A DNA stretch of 64,000 bases from CAYHHI01 sp964356335 (GCA_964356335.1 CAYHHI010000003.1:1-64000); one strand, 5' to 3'. Positions 44,974 through 54,301 are shown, numbered from the stretch's first letter. The notes: generated by a model not told the origin, from the letters alone. A program made the numbers and translations.

Positions 44974-46274
44974 GGACTCTGACGGCCGGGCAGAAGAGGT
45001 CGCTCAAAGCACTGGAGACAAGACTCGGCGGCAGGCTCCGCACCCATCTCAACAGCTGTGTGCACTGCGGCCTGTGTGGCGAATCTTGTCATTACTACCT
45101 GCGCTACCGCGAGGCACGCTTCATTCCAGGCAACAAAGCGGACCAGATAGCACGTCTTTACCGCCGCTATCACACCATCCTGGGCAGGCTCGTGCCCCAA
45201 TGGATTGGCGCCCGGGACCTGGATGAGAAGGCCATCGAGGAGATGGTGGACGTCATTTTCGGTGGCTGTACCATGTGTGGTCGCTGCTCCATTCATTGTT
45301 CCATCGGCGTCGACATTCCGTTTCTTGTGCGGACGGCACGGTCAATGTTGGTCGAGCTGGGCTTGGTGCCCAAGAGCCTCCAGTCCACCGTCGATGCTGC
45401 AATTGCCTCCGGGAACAACATGGCGATTCCGCGTGAGGAACTTGTCGATACCCTGCGGTGGTTGGAAGAAGACCTCAAGTTGGAAGTCGGCGACGACAGG
45501 GCAGCCATTCCACTGGATGCTTCAGGTAAGCATGTCCTCTATACCCTGAATCCCCGAGAGCCCAAGTTCTTTCCCTTGTCCATCAGTGCCATGGCCAAGA
45601 TCTTCTATGCGGCGGGGGAATCCTGGACCCTCTCGACATATTGCTATGACGTGACCAATTACGCTCTTTTCTCCGGCAATGATGAGGAAGCCAGGGAATT
45701 GGCTCAAAGGCTCTATGACGAGGTAACAAAGCTGAAGGCCGATATGCTTGTTCTGGCAGAATGCGGACATGGTTTTCGCGCAATCCGATGGGAGGGACCT
45801 GACTGGATAAAGCGGGCCTACCCTTACCCCGTTGCCTCTGTCATTGAATTGGTAGCCTCCTATGTCCGCACGGGACGCATCAAGTTGGACCCCTCGAAGA
45901 ATCAAAAATGTGTTACCCTGCACGATCCCTGCAATCTGGTCCGGGCTGGTGGGGTGATTGAAGAGCAACGCTTCGTACTCAAGAAGGCGGTGAGCGATTT
46001 CGTCGAGATGACGCCCAACCGGGCGGACAACTACTGCTGTGGGGGTGGGGGCGGCCAGCTTTCCATGAGTGAGTATCGTGACCGCCGTGTGGAGATTGGC
46101 GAAATCAAGGCCGACCAGATCCGTCGCACGGGCGCCCGGGTCGTTGTGACACCTTGTCATAACTGCATAGATCAGCTTATGGAGCTAAATCAGGTGTACC
46201 ATCTCAATGTGGAGATCAAGACCGTGGCTGAAGTTGTAGCCCAGGCTCTGGTGGTGGAAAAGCAGGAGGCGTGA
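44961..46274 (+). CDS. DsrK/TmcB/HdrD-like heterodisulfide-reductase subunit
   Basis: The 437-residue protein has two 4Fe-4S motifs at the N-terminus (CVHCGLCGESC near residue 33 and CTMCGRCSIHC near residue 100). CCG-type domains follow (TLHDPCNLVRAGG, NYCCGGGGGQLSMSE, VVTPCHNCIDQL), which bind the noncubane 4Fe-4S cluster that cleaves disulfides in HdrB/D-type proteins. It would reduce the DsrC disulfide/trisulfide with electrons from the cytochrome b encoded by the overlapping upstream gene. It is closest in architecture to TmcB and DsrK. No sulfite-reductase genes accompany it. Confidence 0.9.
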   Translation: MASVRTLTAGQKRSLKALETRLGGRLRTHLNSCVHCGLCGESCHYYLRYREARFIPGNKADQIARLYRRYHTILGRLVPQWIGARDLDEKAIEEMVDVIFGGCTMCGRCSIHCSIGVDIPFLVRTARSMLVELGLVPKSLQSTVDAAIASGNNMAIPREELVDTLRWLEEDLKLEVGDDRAAIPLDASGKHVLYTLNPREPKFFPLSISAMAKIFYAAGESWTLSTYCYDVTNYALFSGNDEEARELAQRLYDEVTKLKADMLVLAECGHGFRAIRWEGPDWIKRAYPYPVASVIELVASYVRTGRIKLDPSKNQKCVTLHDPCNLVRAGGVIEEQRFVLKKAVSDFVEMTPNRADNYCCGGGGGQLSMSEYRDRRVEIGEIKADQIRRTGARVVVTPCHNCIDQLMELNQVYHLNVEIKTVAEVVAQALVVEKQEA

Positions 46275-46331
46275 TCATCATGAGAGCTTCGGACAACAAT
46301 TTCCTACCCTAAGATGCGGCAAGGATATAGT

Positions 46332-47510
46332 ATGTCAGAGATGATCTATCTGGATAATGCAGCCACCACGTTTCCGAAACCTCAGCGTGTCTATGATTAC
46401 ATGTACGAGTTCTATCAGAAAAAGGGCGTCAATCCGGGCCGCTCCGGATACGATGCTACCCTGGAAACCGAAGAGATGGTCCTCGGTACCCGCAAGATGC
46501 TGACCGAGTTCTTCAATGGGACCGACCCCAATTACCTGACCTTCAGTTACAATGCCAGTGATTCTCTGAATATGCTTATTCAGGGCATGCTGGAAAAGGG
46601 CGATCACGTGATCACCACCAACCTCGAACATAACTCCGTGCTGCGGCCGCTGTACCACCTGAAACACGACGGGGTCATTGAAGTGACCTATATACCCTTC
46701 GGTCCCGAAGGCTACGTTGACCCGGACGACGTCAGAAAAGCAATCAAGACAAACACCAAGATGGTCATCGTGAACCATGGCTCCAATGTCATCGGCACAG
46801 TGCAGCCGATCGGAGAGATTGGGAAAATCTGCCGCGCGGCCGGCGTCTATTTCGCTGTCGATGTCAGCCAGACCGCAGGCGTAGAGAGAATCGACGTCAC
46901 GGCAATGAGCATAGATCTGTTGGCCTTTACCGGGCATAAGTGTCTCATGGGCCCAACCGGCATTGGCGGTTCCTATATCGGCCCAAAGGTACCCATTCGC
47001 GGCACCCGTTTCGGCGGTACGGGGGTCCGCTCGGCTTATCCGTTTCATCTGGAGGAATTCCCCTATCGAATGGAGTGCGGCACGCTCAATATCGTCGGGG
47101 TAGCCGGCTTGCGCGCTGGGCTCGAGTGGATTCTTGAAGAAGGCATCGACAATATTCACCGGCGGGAGATGGGGCTCTTTAAGAGACTGTGCGATGGCCT
47201 TGGCCGGATTGATAAGGTGACCCTCTATGGCGCCGATGGCGCGGACAACCATATTGCTGTCTTGAGCTTCAACATCGAGGGCTGGGAAGCGGCTGATGTG
47301 GGGACGATGCTGGACGTCGATTACGACATCGCCAGCCGTACCGGACTGCAGTGCGCTCCACTGGTGCACGTCCAGCTCGGCACCGACAAGATTCACGGCA
47401 CAGTCCGGATCAGTATCGGCCCGTTCAACACCGAAGATCACATCGACACGGCCATCGAGGCGGTCAGAGATATTGCTGCATTGATCAGAAAGTGTGACGT
47501 CAACGCCTGA
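46332..47510 (+). CDS. Cysteine desulfurase family aminotransferase class V
   Basis: ATG 46332 has AAGGA 6 bp upstream; the in-frame ATG at 46314 would add six residues. The 392-residue PLP enzyme has YLDNAATTFPKPQRV, TTNLEHNSVLRPLYHL, the cofactor pocket VDVSQTAGVERID and the PLP Lys in FTGHKCLMGPTG. Near the C-terminus GLQCAPLVHVQLGT holds a Cys at the persulfide-forming position of the SufS-like cysteine desulfurase family. It would release sulfane sulfur from cysteine. Its place between the DsrK-like gene and an MFS gene suggests that the persulfide feeds DsrC. Confidence 0.88.
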   Translation: MSEMIYLDNAATTFPKPQRVYDYMYEFYQKKGVNPGRSGYDATLETEEMVLGTRKMLTEFFNGTDPNYLTFSYNASDSLNMLIQGMLEKGDHVITTNLEHNSVLRPLYHLKHDGVIEVTYIPFGPEGYVDPDDVRKAIKTNTKMVIVNHGSNVIGTVQPIGEIGKICRAAGVYFAVDVSQTAGVERIDVTAMSIDLLAFTGHKCLMGPTGIGGSYIGPKVPIRGTRFGGTGVRSAYPFHLEEFPYRMECGTLNIVGVAGLRAGLEWILEEGIDNIHRREMGLFKRLCDGLGRIDKVTLYGADGADNHIAVLSFNIEGWEAADVGTMLDVDYDIASRTGLQCAPLVHVQLGTDKIHGTVRISIGPFNTEDHIDTAIEAVRDIAALIRKCDVNA

Positions 47511-48781
47511 TGCATCGGGCACACCCAATGGCGCGTTTAAGGTCTGACATCGTCCTTCTCTTTACTACCCGCATCGCGCGGATGTTTGCTTACGGCTTCC
47601 TGTCCGTGGCGCTGGCACTTTATCTTGCCGAGATCGGCTTCAAAGACGCCCAGATAGGACTGCTGTTTACACTTACCCTGGTGGGTGATGCGGTAGTCTC
47701 GCTCGGCCTCACCACGTCCGCAGACAGAGTCGGCAGAAGACGAATGCTGGTTATCGGTGCGGCCTTGATGGTGCTGGGAGGGGTGGTATTCGTTCTAACG
47801 AAGAATCCCGCCCTGCTGATGGCTGCCGCCATCGTCGGTGTCATCAGCCCAAGCGGCTATGAAATCGGCCCGTTTCTTTCGATTGAACAGGCTGCCCTGT
47901 CGCATCTCATTCCAGGCGAGCGTCGCACGCGCGTCTTTGCGTGGTACAACCTTGTCGGCTCCTTCGCCACGGCGCTTGGTTCGTTGAGTGGTGGGGCGCT
48001 TGCCAGCACTCTGCATAAATCCGGATTCACTGCCCTTGAGTCCTACCGCGCCTTGCTGATCGGCTATGCCTTGGTAGGTGTGGCACTCGCGGTGATTTTC
48101 ACGAGCCTCTCGGCGGCCGTTGAAATCACGAAGATATCAAGTGCCTCGAAGCCACAGAATGCACCGGGTGCACTGCGCTCTCATTCCTTCGGGTTACACC
48201 GCTCGCGAGGCATAGTGCTCAGACTGAGCGGCCTCTTTGCCTTGGACGCTTTCGGTGGTGGATTCGTTGTTCAGAGCATCATGGCCTACTGGTTCCATGT
48301 CAAGTTCGGTGTGGATATCGGTGTACTAGGCCGAATATTCTTCGGCGCAAACGTTCTGGCGGGCATCTCAGGCCTGCTTGCCGCCAGGATCGCGTCCCGG
48401 ATAGGCTTAGTGAGGACCATGGTCTTTACCCACCTTCCTTCCAATGTCTTACTGATGCTCGTGCCGTTCATGCCGAGTTTGCATCTGGCGATCGCCGTGC
48501 TGCTCTTGCGTTTCAGCATCTCCCAGATGGATGTGCCCACGCGCCAGTCCTACACGATGGCGGTGGTCGCGCCTGATGAACGCTCCGCAGCATCAGGCGT
48601 AACAACAATCGCGAGGTCGGCTGGTGCCTCCATATCGCCCTCGTTGACCGGCATCCTCCTTTCCCACCCAGCGCTTATCGGCGTGCCATTTGTCCTATCC
48701 GGCGGCCTGAAGATCGTGTACGATCTGCTTCTGTATCGAAGCTTCAGGCGCCTGAGACCACCCGAAGAGACACGTGCCTGA
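47510..48781 (+). CDS. MFS transporter
   Basis: The ATG overlaps the desulfurase stop (TGATG), indicating coupling. An alternative ATG at 47528 loses six residues. The 423-residue protein has about 12 hydrophobic helices and the MFS loop motif LTTSADRVGRRRMLVIG between helices 2 and 3. The second half begins around LRLSGLFALDAFGGGFVV. Substrate unknown: it could import cysteine or another thiol, or export a product of the upstream sulfur-relay genes. Confidence 0.9.
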   Translation: MHRAHPMARLRSDIVLLFTTRIARMFAYGFLSVALALYLAEIGFKDAQIGLLFTLTLVGDAVVSLGLTTSADRVGRRRMLVIGAALMVLGGVVFVLTKNPALLMAAAIVGVISPSGYEIGPFLSIEQAALSHLIPGERRTRVFAWYNLVGSFATALGSLSGGALASTLHKSGFTALESYRALLIGYALVGVALAVIFTSLSAAVEITKISSASKPQNAPGALRSHSFGLHRSRGIVLRLSGLFALDAFGGGFVVQSIMAYWFHVKFGVDIGVLGRIFFGANVLAGISGLLAARIASRIGLVRTMVFTHLPSNVLLMLVPFMPSLHLAIAVLLLRFSISQMDVPTRQSYTMAVVAPDERSAASGVTTIARSAGASISPSLTGILLSHPALIGVPFVLSGGLKIVYDLLLYRSFRRLRPPEETRA

Positions 48782-48825
48782 GAGATTGATCTCTAGAAGA
48801 TAAACGGGGTCGCGGGCATTAGACC

Positions 48826-48854
48826 TTGACTCGGCCCTCGCCGTTCACCATAAT
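48826..48854 (+). promoter_or_regulatory. Promoter for radical SAM gene
   Basis: TTGACT (48826-48831), a 17-bp spacer and CATAAT (48849-48854) lie 40 bp upstream of the TTG start at 48894. Confidence 0.6.
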
Positions 48855-48893
48855 GAAGTACACAAATTCCGCGACGAGTCGCGAGGAGGCTAA

Positions 48894-50177
48894 TTGAAGA
48901 TTGCCCTGGTTGCACCCGCAAGACGCAAGAGCGGGAAGCAGGGTCTCACCGGAAGAGCTTTCCAGATCCCACCCCTTTCGCTCGGCATTCTCGCGTCCCT
49001 AACGCCGCCTGACATCGAGATAGAGCTCATGGATGAAAACCTGCGGGACATTGACTTCTCGGATGGGCCTGATCTTGTCGGCATAACTTGTCTCACGGCA
49101 TCCGCTCCAAGAGCATATGAAATCGCGCAGCGCTTCAGAACGCGGGGGGCAAGGGTCGTCCTTGGGGGGATCCACCCATCGGCTGTTCCTCTCGAAGCCA
49201 TCCGGCATGCAGACTCAGTTGTCCTGGGCGAGGCCGAAGGTGTCTGGGGCCAGGTTATTGAGGACTTCAAAGTTGGGAAGATGAAGCGATTCTACAAAGG
49301 TGCGAAGCCCGATCCTTCCCAGATTTTTGCCCCACGGCGCGACATATACGAACGCAAGGGCTATTTCGTTAAGAGCGTTGTTCAGACATCGCGGGGGTGC
49401 CCCTTTGGCTGCGATTTCTGTAGCGTGCAGCGTTTCTTTGGGACCAAGTTCAGATTCCGCTCGGTTAACTCGGTGGTGGACGAGGTGCGCTCGCTCGCGA
49501 CCAAGTTCGTGGCGTTTGTCGATGACAATATCGCGGGCAGTCATCCTCATGCCAAACAGCTTTTCACGGCCCTTGCGCCCTTGAATATCAGGTGGATATG
49601 CCAGGCGCCGATAGGCATAGGCAAGGACTTTGAGCTCTTGAAGCTCATGCGGAAGGCCGGCTGCCGCGGCGTGTTCGTCGGGTTTGAATCGATTGTTCCT
49701 GACTGTCTCAAGGAAGTCGGGAAAAGCTTCAACATCGTCGAGAAATTCAAAGAGCATATTAAGCGAATCCATGATAACGGCATCAGTGTTGAGGGAGCAT
49801 TCATCTTCGGCTTCGATCACGACGACAAGGACACCTTCAAGCGCACTCTGGATTTCATCGTCAAGGCCAAGATAGATTTCGCCCAGTTCGGCATCCTGAC
49901 GCCTTTCCCGGGCACGAAACTTTACCAGAGACTAAAGCAAGAGAATCGGATCCTGACCGAGGATTGGGAAAAGTACGATATCGCACACACCGTCTTCAAA
50001 CCCGCGAATCTGACCCCCGATGAACTGGACGAGGGACGAAGGTGGATCGAGGATGAGTTCTACTCGTTCGGAAGCAGCGTGAGGAGAGTGTTTGGCCTCG
50101 GCAGGCGGATACGCTATCTGCTGCCCATCATCATCCTGAACACCAGCTACCGCCAATACGTGAAAGCGCATAGGTAG
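48894..50177 (+). CDS. B12-binding domain radical SAM protein
   Basis: The start is TTG 48894 with GAGGAGG upstream. The 427-residue protein has an N-terminal cobalamin-binding-like domain (IALVAPARRKSGKQG ... DLVGITCLTASAPRAYEIAQ ... VVLGGIHPSAVP). The radical SAM cluster motif TSRGCPFGCDFCSVQRFFG (CxxxCxxC) follows, with the TIM-barrel segment KFVAFVDDNIAG. It is similar in layout to BchE- and HpnP/HpnR-type lipid methylases or hydroxylases. It probably methylates or rearranges a membrane-related substrate. It is convergent with the ABC permease gene, 6 bp apart. Confidence 0.9.
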   Translation: MKIALVAPARRKSGKQGLTGRAFQIPPLSLGILASLTPPDIEIELMDENLRDIDFSDGPDLVGITCLTASAPRAYEIAQRFRTRGARVVLGGIHPSAVPLEAIRHADSVVLGEAEGVWGQVIEDFKVGKMKRFYKGAKPDPSQIFAPRRDIYERKGYFVKSVVQTSRGCPFGCDFCSVQRFFGTKFRFRSVNSVVDEVRSLATKFVAFVDDNIAGSHPHAKQLFTALAPLNIRWICQAPIGIGKDFELLKLMRKAGCRGVFVGFESIVPDCLKEVGKSFNIVEKFKEHIKRIHDNGISVEGAFIFGFDHDDKDTFKRTLDFIVKAKIDFAQFGILTPFPGTKLYQRLKQENRILTEDWEKYDIAHTVFKPANLTPDELDEGRRWIEDEFYSFGSSVRRVFGLGRRIRYLLPIIILNTSYRQYVKAHR

Positions 50178-50183
50178 GAATCC

Positions 50184-50951
50184 CTATTTTATGAGTCTTC
50201 TCTTCATGAGCCTTACGCCCACGTAGAAGGCAACCACCTCGATAACAAAGAGTATCAGAAAGCTGACGGCTAGCCCGGGCACGGTCGCGCCGGCAAAGAC
50301 AGCCCGCGATATGTTCACGGCGTGGGTGAGGGGCAGAAAGAGCGCGAAGGTCTTCATCCATTGTGGGAACCTATCCAATGGGAAGAATACGCCCGAGAAA
50401 AAAAGCATCGGCGTGATAACCAATTCGGTGTAGTAATTGAAGAAGTCGAAATTCGGCGCGAAGGAGGTGATTATCATAGCAAGGGAGCCAAAGAGTATGC
50501 CCACAAACACCATGAGTACCAGAAGCACGAGCAGATTGCTTATTGACGCCGGGAAGATGCCCATGATAGACGCTACAATGAGCATCAGCACCCCGCCGAT
50601 AAGCCCTCGGAAGGCCCCCCATGCAATGTCTCCGGCGACGGCATCTTCGGCTGATACCGGCGTTGCCACGACTGAATCGAACAGGCGTTCGTGGATCATC
50701 TTCACGAATGTGCCGTAAAGGCACTCGAAAGTGGAGGAGAGCATAACTGATGAAACGAGGATGCCGGGCACCAAGAAATGGAGATACGGCTTGCCGCCGA
50801 AATGCCCCATGTAAGCGCCCATGCCGATTCCGAAAGCCAGCAGGTAAAACAGGGGCTGTCCGATGCTGACGATAAGCGTGGGAACCACAAATCGCTTATA
50901 AGATATGAGATTGCGCAGAAAGACGTAGTAGATCCGATACGACAGGCTCAT
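50184..50951 (-). CDS. ABC-2 type transporter permease (NodJ-like)
   Basis: The 255-residue protein has six hydrophobic segments, opening FVVPTLIVSIGQPLFYLLAFGIGMGAYMG and including ITPMLFFSGVFFPLDRFPQWMKTFALFLPLTHAV, the conserved ABC-2 late motif. It is the membrane half of an exporter. Its ATG overlaps the stop of the ATPase gene by 4 bp (50948-50951). The NodI/NodJ-type arrangement suggests export of a polysaccharide, lipo-oligosaccharide or drug. Confidence 0.92.
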   Translation of the reverse strand: MSLSYRIYYVFLRNLISYKRFVVPTLIVSIGQPLFYLLAFGIGMGAYMGHFGGKPYLHFLVPGILVSSVMLSSTFECLYGTFVKMIHERLFDSVVATPVSAEDAVAGDIAWGAFRGLIGGVLMLIVASIMGIFPASISNLLVLLVLMVFVGILFGSLAMIITSFAPNFDFFNYYTELVITPMLFFSGVFFPLDRFPQWMKTFALFLPLTHAVNISRAVFAGATVPGLAVSFLILFVIEVVAFYVGVRLMKRRLIK

Positions 50952-51871
50952 TCGATCAGGCTCCTGCCAGTGAGCTTCAAGAAAACATCCTCGAGAGCTG
51001 CCGGGCGATTGAGCACGTTGGGAAGGTTCATTTCGACCGCCTTCCGCATCAGGCTCTTTCCGTCCTTGCAGTAAAAATAAAGGGTATCTCCCATCCGCTC
51101 ATGCCCGCATGAGACATCGGACAATTGCGATATCAGCGTTTCATCTTCATCCTTTGAGATGCGGATCTCCACGACCTCATGTCCGATCTCATCCTCAACC
51201 AGTTTTGAGGGCACGCCTTCTCTCAGGATCTTTCCTTGATACATCACAACGATGCGATCGCAGAGCTGCTGCGCCTCTTCCATGTATTGCGTGGTTAGAA
51301 TCAAGGTCGTGCCCTGCCTCTTTAGGAGCCGCAGCCGTTGCCATACAAGATGGCGGGCCTGGGGATCCAGGCCGGTCGTGGGCTCATCGGCTATGATCAG
51401 TTTGGGCTTATTGAGAAGTGCGCGGGCGATCAAGAGCCTTCGCTTCATTCCTGTGGAGAGCTCGCTTATCTTGCTGTTCCTCTTGCCGTCAAGTTCAACA
51501 AATGACAACAAATCCGCGATTCTGCTCCGCGCTTCGGCTTTGGGTATATCGAAGAAGAACGAGAATACGCGAAGGTTTTCATAAACGGTGAGGTCGTTGT
51601 CGAGAGTGATCTCTTGCGGTATAACACCCGTCATCATCTTTATGCTGCGATTGTCAATATGGGCCCTCTGCCCGAATACCACAATCGATCCCGAAGTAAT
51701 CGGCGAGACACAGTGGATCATCCTGATGGTGGTGGTCTTTCCCGCACCGTTGGGACCAAGGAAGCCGAAGCATTCACCCTCGTTGATCGTGAAGGAGATG
51801 CCGGCGACGGCAGTGAACTCCTTATACTTCTTGATAAGGTCAGTTGCGGTTATTGCGGCGACTGGTTGCAT
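50948..51871 (-). CDS. ABC transporter ATP-binding protein
   Basis: The 307-residue ATPase has Walker A GFLGPNGAGKTTTIRM, Q-loop VIPQEITLD, signature ELSTGMKRRLLIARALLNKP, Walker B LIIADEPTTGLDPQAR and the switch His in LILTTQYMEEA. A C-terminal extension (residues about 225-307) typical of DrrA/NodI-type exporters is present. It powers the overlapping permease encoded downstream. Confidence 0.95.
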   Translation of the reverse strand: MQPVAAITATDLIKKYKEFTAVAGISFTINEGECFGFLGPNGAGKTTTIRMIHCVSPITSGSIVVFGQRAHIDNRSIKMMTGVIPQEITLDNDLTVYENLRVFSFFFDIPKAEARSRIADLLSFVELDGKRNSKISELSTGMKRRLLIARALLNKPKLIIADEPTTGLDPQARHLVWQRLRLLKRQGTTLILTTQYMEEAQQLCDRIVVMYQGKILREGVPSKLVEDEIGHEVVEIRISKDEDETLISQLSDVSCGHERMGDTLYFYCKDGKSLMRKAVEMNLPNVLNRPAALEDVFLKLTGRSLIE

Positions 51872-51936
51872 TGGCTCGTACAGGATAACACGAATATGCC
51901 TGATTTCGTAACCGCAATCGGGCTAGTATGCCCTTG

Positions 51937-52629
51937 TCACCGGAGTCGCCGCCCCAGCATGAATCCCGCTGCCGAACGGTTCTTGATGAAATCATCAGGG
52001 TCGCAGTCATCATCACACCGGCCCCACACTCCCGGATAACGATCGTAGTCTCCCCAGATTGCTGCCATCCAGTGACTCCCAGAAAGACTCAGCGACAGAA
52101 ATCCCTTCCATGAACGGCTTGGGGAGGTGGGGAAATGGGCCTTTCCCAGCCCACCCGCCATGACGCCAACGCCCAGGCTGACCTCCCTGTCGTCACTAAG
52201 GGTGAGCGTCTTGCCTGTCTCAAGATATATGCTGGGGATTGCACCCAGCACCGCACCCGCTCCGGTGTCTAAGGGCCACGCCAGAAACTGGTAGTAGAGA
52301 TCGAGAGAAGTTGCGCACATAGCACCAAGCGCAGATGCGTCGTGTGCAGAAAGAGGGATCAGCAGCTCGGCCAGCAGTGCGGAATTGGGCGAGAATCTCC
52401 ACCCATGTCCGATGTTGATCTGGACATCAACTGCTTCGCCGGAAGCCGGCACCGGACTGGAGCTCGCGTCACCACGCGAGCCATAGCCCTCATGGGCGCG
52501 GGCAACAACGACCTCTCCAGACCATCCGGCCTTAACCCGTGCCGAGTGCGTGACGTGAACGCAGCCCGCCAGGGTGCAGAGCAGGAAAGCAAGTTGAGCA
52601 TACTTCAACAGTGGCGAACCCACCATCAT
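51937..52629 (-). CDS. Putative outer-membrane-directed lipoprotein
   Basis: I place the start at ATG 52629, which overlaps the stop of the acetyltransferase gene (ATGA). The 230-residue product has a lipobox in LLCTLAGCVHVTHS. The remainder is beta-rich with a barrel-like feel (SLDLYYQFLAWPLDTGAGAVLG, VSLGVGVMAGGLG). It ends in DPDDFIKNRSAAGFMLGRRLR. I recognise no family. The 4-bp overlap means it travels with the GNAT gene, and it may be the left-most gene of the cassette array. Confidence 0.65.
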   Translation of the reverse strand: MMVGSPLLKYAQLAFLLCTLAGCVHVTHSARVKAGWSGEVVVARAHEGYGSRGDASSSPVPASGEAVDVQINIGHGWRFSPNSALLAELLIPLSAHDASALGAMCATSLDLYYQFLAWPLDTGAGAVLGAIPSIYLETGKTLTLSDDREVSLGVGVMAGGLGKAHFPTSPSRSWKGFLSLSLSGSHWMAAIWGDYDRYPGVWGRCDDDCDPDDFIKNRSAAGFMLGRRLR

Positions 52630-53093
52630 GCACCTTTCAACACTTTCACTAACTCTATCGCGCCGTTCTCCCATAGCTCGGTATACCGGCGGGTCTCAAC
52701 AAATCCATGCTTCCGATAGAAGGCAATAGTCGCCTGATACTGTGGCTTCACATCAGGCGGGACTGTCAAGACAGCAACCTTCTCAAAACCCAGTTCCTCG
52801 ACGTGCTCCAGAAAACGTTTTAGCAGCAGCGAGCCATACCCTCGTCGGCGATGTTCTGGGTGGGTGCCCATCAACGTAATATGAATCGTTCCATCCCAAC
52901 TTGTGAACACAAGAAGAGCTCGCAGGCGGCCATCCTCATAGAGACAGAATGCGTCTTGGAACAATAGGTCACGCCGCGTGTCTTCTGGCACATTTCTGGT
53001 AAACCACTGATCAGTCAGGAGTTTCGCGACTTCTACGATCTCGTCTGCGATTTGGCCGTGTGGTCGTTGGTGCAACTGAATCGTGACCGCCAT
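52626..53093 (-). CDS. GNAT family N-acetyltransferase (cassette gene)
   Basis: The best start is ATG 53093; the frame extends to 53195 without a better signal. The 155-residue protein has VEVAKLLTDQWFTRNVPED, strands LLVFTSWDGTIHITLMGTHPEHRRRGYGSLLLKRFLEHVEE (acetyl-CoA loop RRRGYGS) and the FYRKHGFVETRRY signature. Acetyltransferases are common integron cargo. Its stop overlaps the next gene, so both are translated together. Confidence 0.88.
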   Translation of the reverse strand: MAVTIQLHQRPHGQIADEIVEVAKLLTDQWFTRNVPEDTRRDLLFQDAFCLYEDGRLRALLVFTSWDGTIHITLMGTHPEHRRRGYGSLLLKRFLEHVEELGFEKVAVLTVPPDVKPQYQATIAFYRKHGFVETRRYTELWENGAIELVKVLKGA

Positions 53094-53303
53094 TTGTGGC
53101 TGACACCCTGTCCTTTCATCGCTCGGCAGTTTCACTACGCCATGCGCCCACAAATGTTCTGTTATGAGCATGCATCCGAACAGATTTGTGAGCATAGACG
53201 ACCCCGCTTGACCTGCGGCCCGACTGTAGCAGTCCCTGTGATAATGGAACGGCCAACGTTGGCTTGAGTCGCTGAGGATCCGATTGGGTAGCCACGAAGT
53301 CTC

Positions 53304-54158
53304 TCACTGTGATGATTCCGGTTCTGATTGTCGAAACACTGTTCGTGACAACAGCTCGGTTGCACAGGCGGTCAGCGCGAATATTGCCAGAATGCTAAGG
53401 TAGATCTGTAGAGCGCTCAGATCTCCGAAATCCCACCAGTTATGGCGGGTGAGATTTACCGCTGTTGTATTCAGTACGGCATGGAAAAACATCGCTATAA
53501 ACAAACTGCCATTGCTCCATCGCCAAAAGTGCCCCATGGTAAATGCGATAAGAGTCGTGGATATCGGATATAGCACGACGAATTGCGACCAGTCCAATCC
53601 ATTGCGGAAATCTGCAAACCTGAATGCTGGAAGATGCCAGAAAGCCCAAACGAGGCCGACTATGATTGCCACAGTGACTGAGCTTGCACGGCCCTGCAAA
53701 TGAGATTGGAGAAAGCCACGCCAACCCATCTCTTCGCCCAACGGGCCAAATCCTAAAATGATTCCGCCTACGAATGCATTCAACGGTACCAGCGCGATCA
53801 TGGTAGTAGCGATTTTCCATAGAGCGATTTTGGCTGAAATACCCAGGACAAGATAGAATAGCAGTCCGATCACTGGCATCATAAAGAAGGTGACGACATA
53901 AATTCGCCAGTTTACCCTTACTAGAATCACGCGCTTCAGCAGGCTGACAATAGACGAGCGCCCACCAGTAAAGCCAGCCATCACCAGCGCAGCTATGGTT
54001 GGGCCGAAACTGCCTGCCAAGAGGAATCCCGCGAATCTTTCGTCTTCAAGGCTGGTCAGTCCATCAATTGATAATATGCCCGTCAACCAAATCACCCACG
54101 AAACAGCATAGGCGATGACCACAAAGGCCAAGATGGACCTAACTTCACGATGCTTCAT
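53304..54158 (-). CDS. CAAX prenyl protease-like (CPBP family) membrane protein (cassette gene)
   Basis: ATG 54158 has AAGG 7 bp upstream; extending to 54287 reads back through an attC site. The 284-residue protein has eight or so hydrophobic helices and the CPBP motifs: LGEEMGWRGFLQ (ExxxR), FWHLPAF and a third conserved His region ending FHAVLNTTA. CPBP proteases process membrane proteins or are bacteriocin-immunity-like. It is a single-gene cassette with attC4 just upstream on the minus strand. Confidence 0.85.
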   Translation of the reverse strand: MKHREVRSILAFVVIAYAVSWVIWLTGILSIDGLTSLEDERFAGFLLAGSFGPTIAALVMAGFTGGRSSIVSLLKRVILVRVNWRIYVVTFFMMPVIGLLFYLVLGISAKIALWKIATTMIALVPLNAFVGGIILGFGPLGEEMGWRGFLQSHLQGRASSVTVAIIVGLVWAFWHLPAFRFADFRNGLDWSQFVVLYPISTTLIAFTMGHFWRWSNGSLFIAMFFHAVLNTTAVNLTRHNWWDFGDLSALQIYLSILAIFALTACATELLSRTVFRQSEPESSQ

Positions 54159-54199
54159 GAAGAACCTTCTTGTACATTGACAAACCCCCTGTCTGGGCC

Positions 54200-54301
54200 G
54201 CCCAACGGTGTGGCTGAGTGGCGGGGCCAGCCGGCGCGGGTCTTGCCACTGCAAGAGCCGTGACGCCGCAGTCTCCATCCGTCTCAAGCCACTCGATAGC
54301 G
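54200..54301 (-). repeat. attC-like recombination site 4
   Basis: On the minus strand the R' box reads gttgggc (54206-54200) and the R'' box cgctatc, one base from the usual AAC form. Inner arms cactcagccacacc and tggcttgag pair imperfectly. The methyltransferase stop codon (TGA, 54286-54284) lies inside the site, as is common for integron cassettes. The R'' box has lost its AAC, so the site may be partly decayed. Confidence 0.7.

Noticed and set aside
46335..47528. Open frame of 397 codons on the minus strand opposite the cysteine desulfurase
   Set aside because: The plus-strand gene has clear motifs and a ribosome site; the antisense frame is a codon-bias shadow.
53094..53303. Possible attC between the acetyltransferase and the CAAX protease genes
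   Set aside because: A ggccaacgttggc palindrome exists but no matching outer boxes at attC distance could be aligned; the gap otherwise shows nothing.
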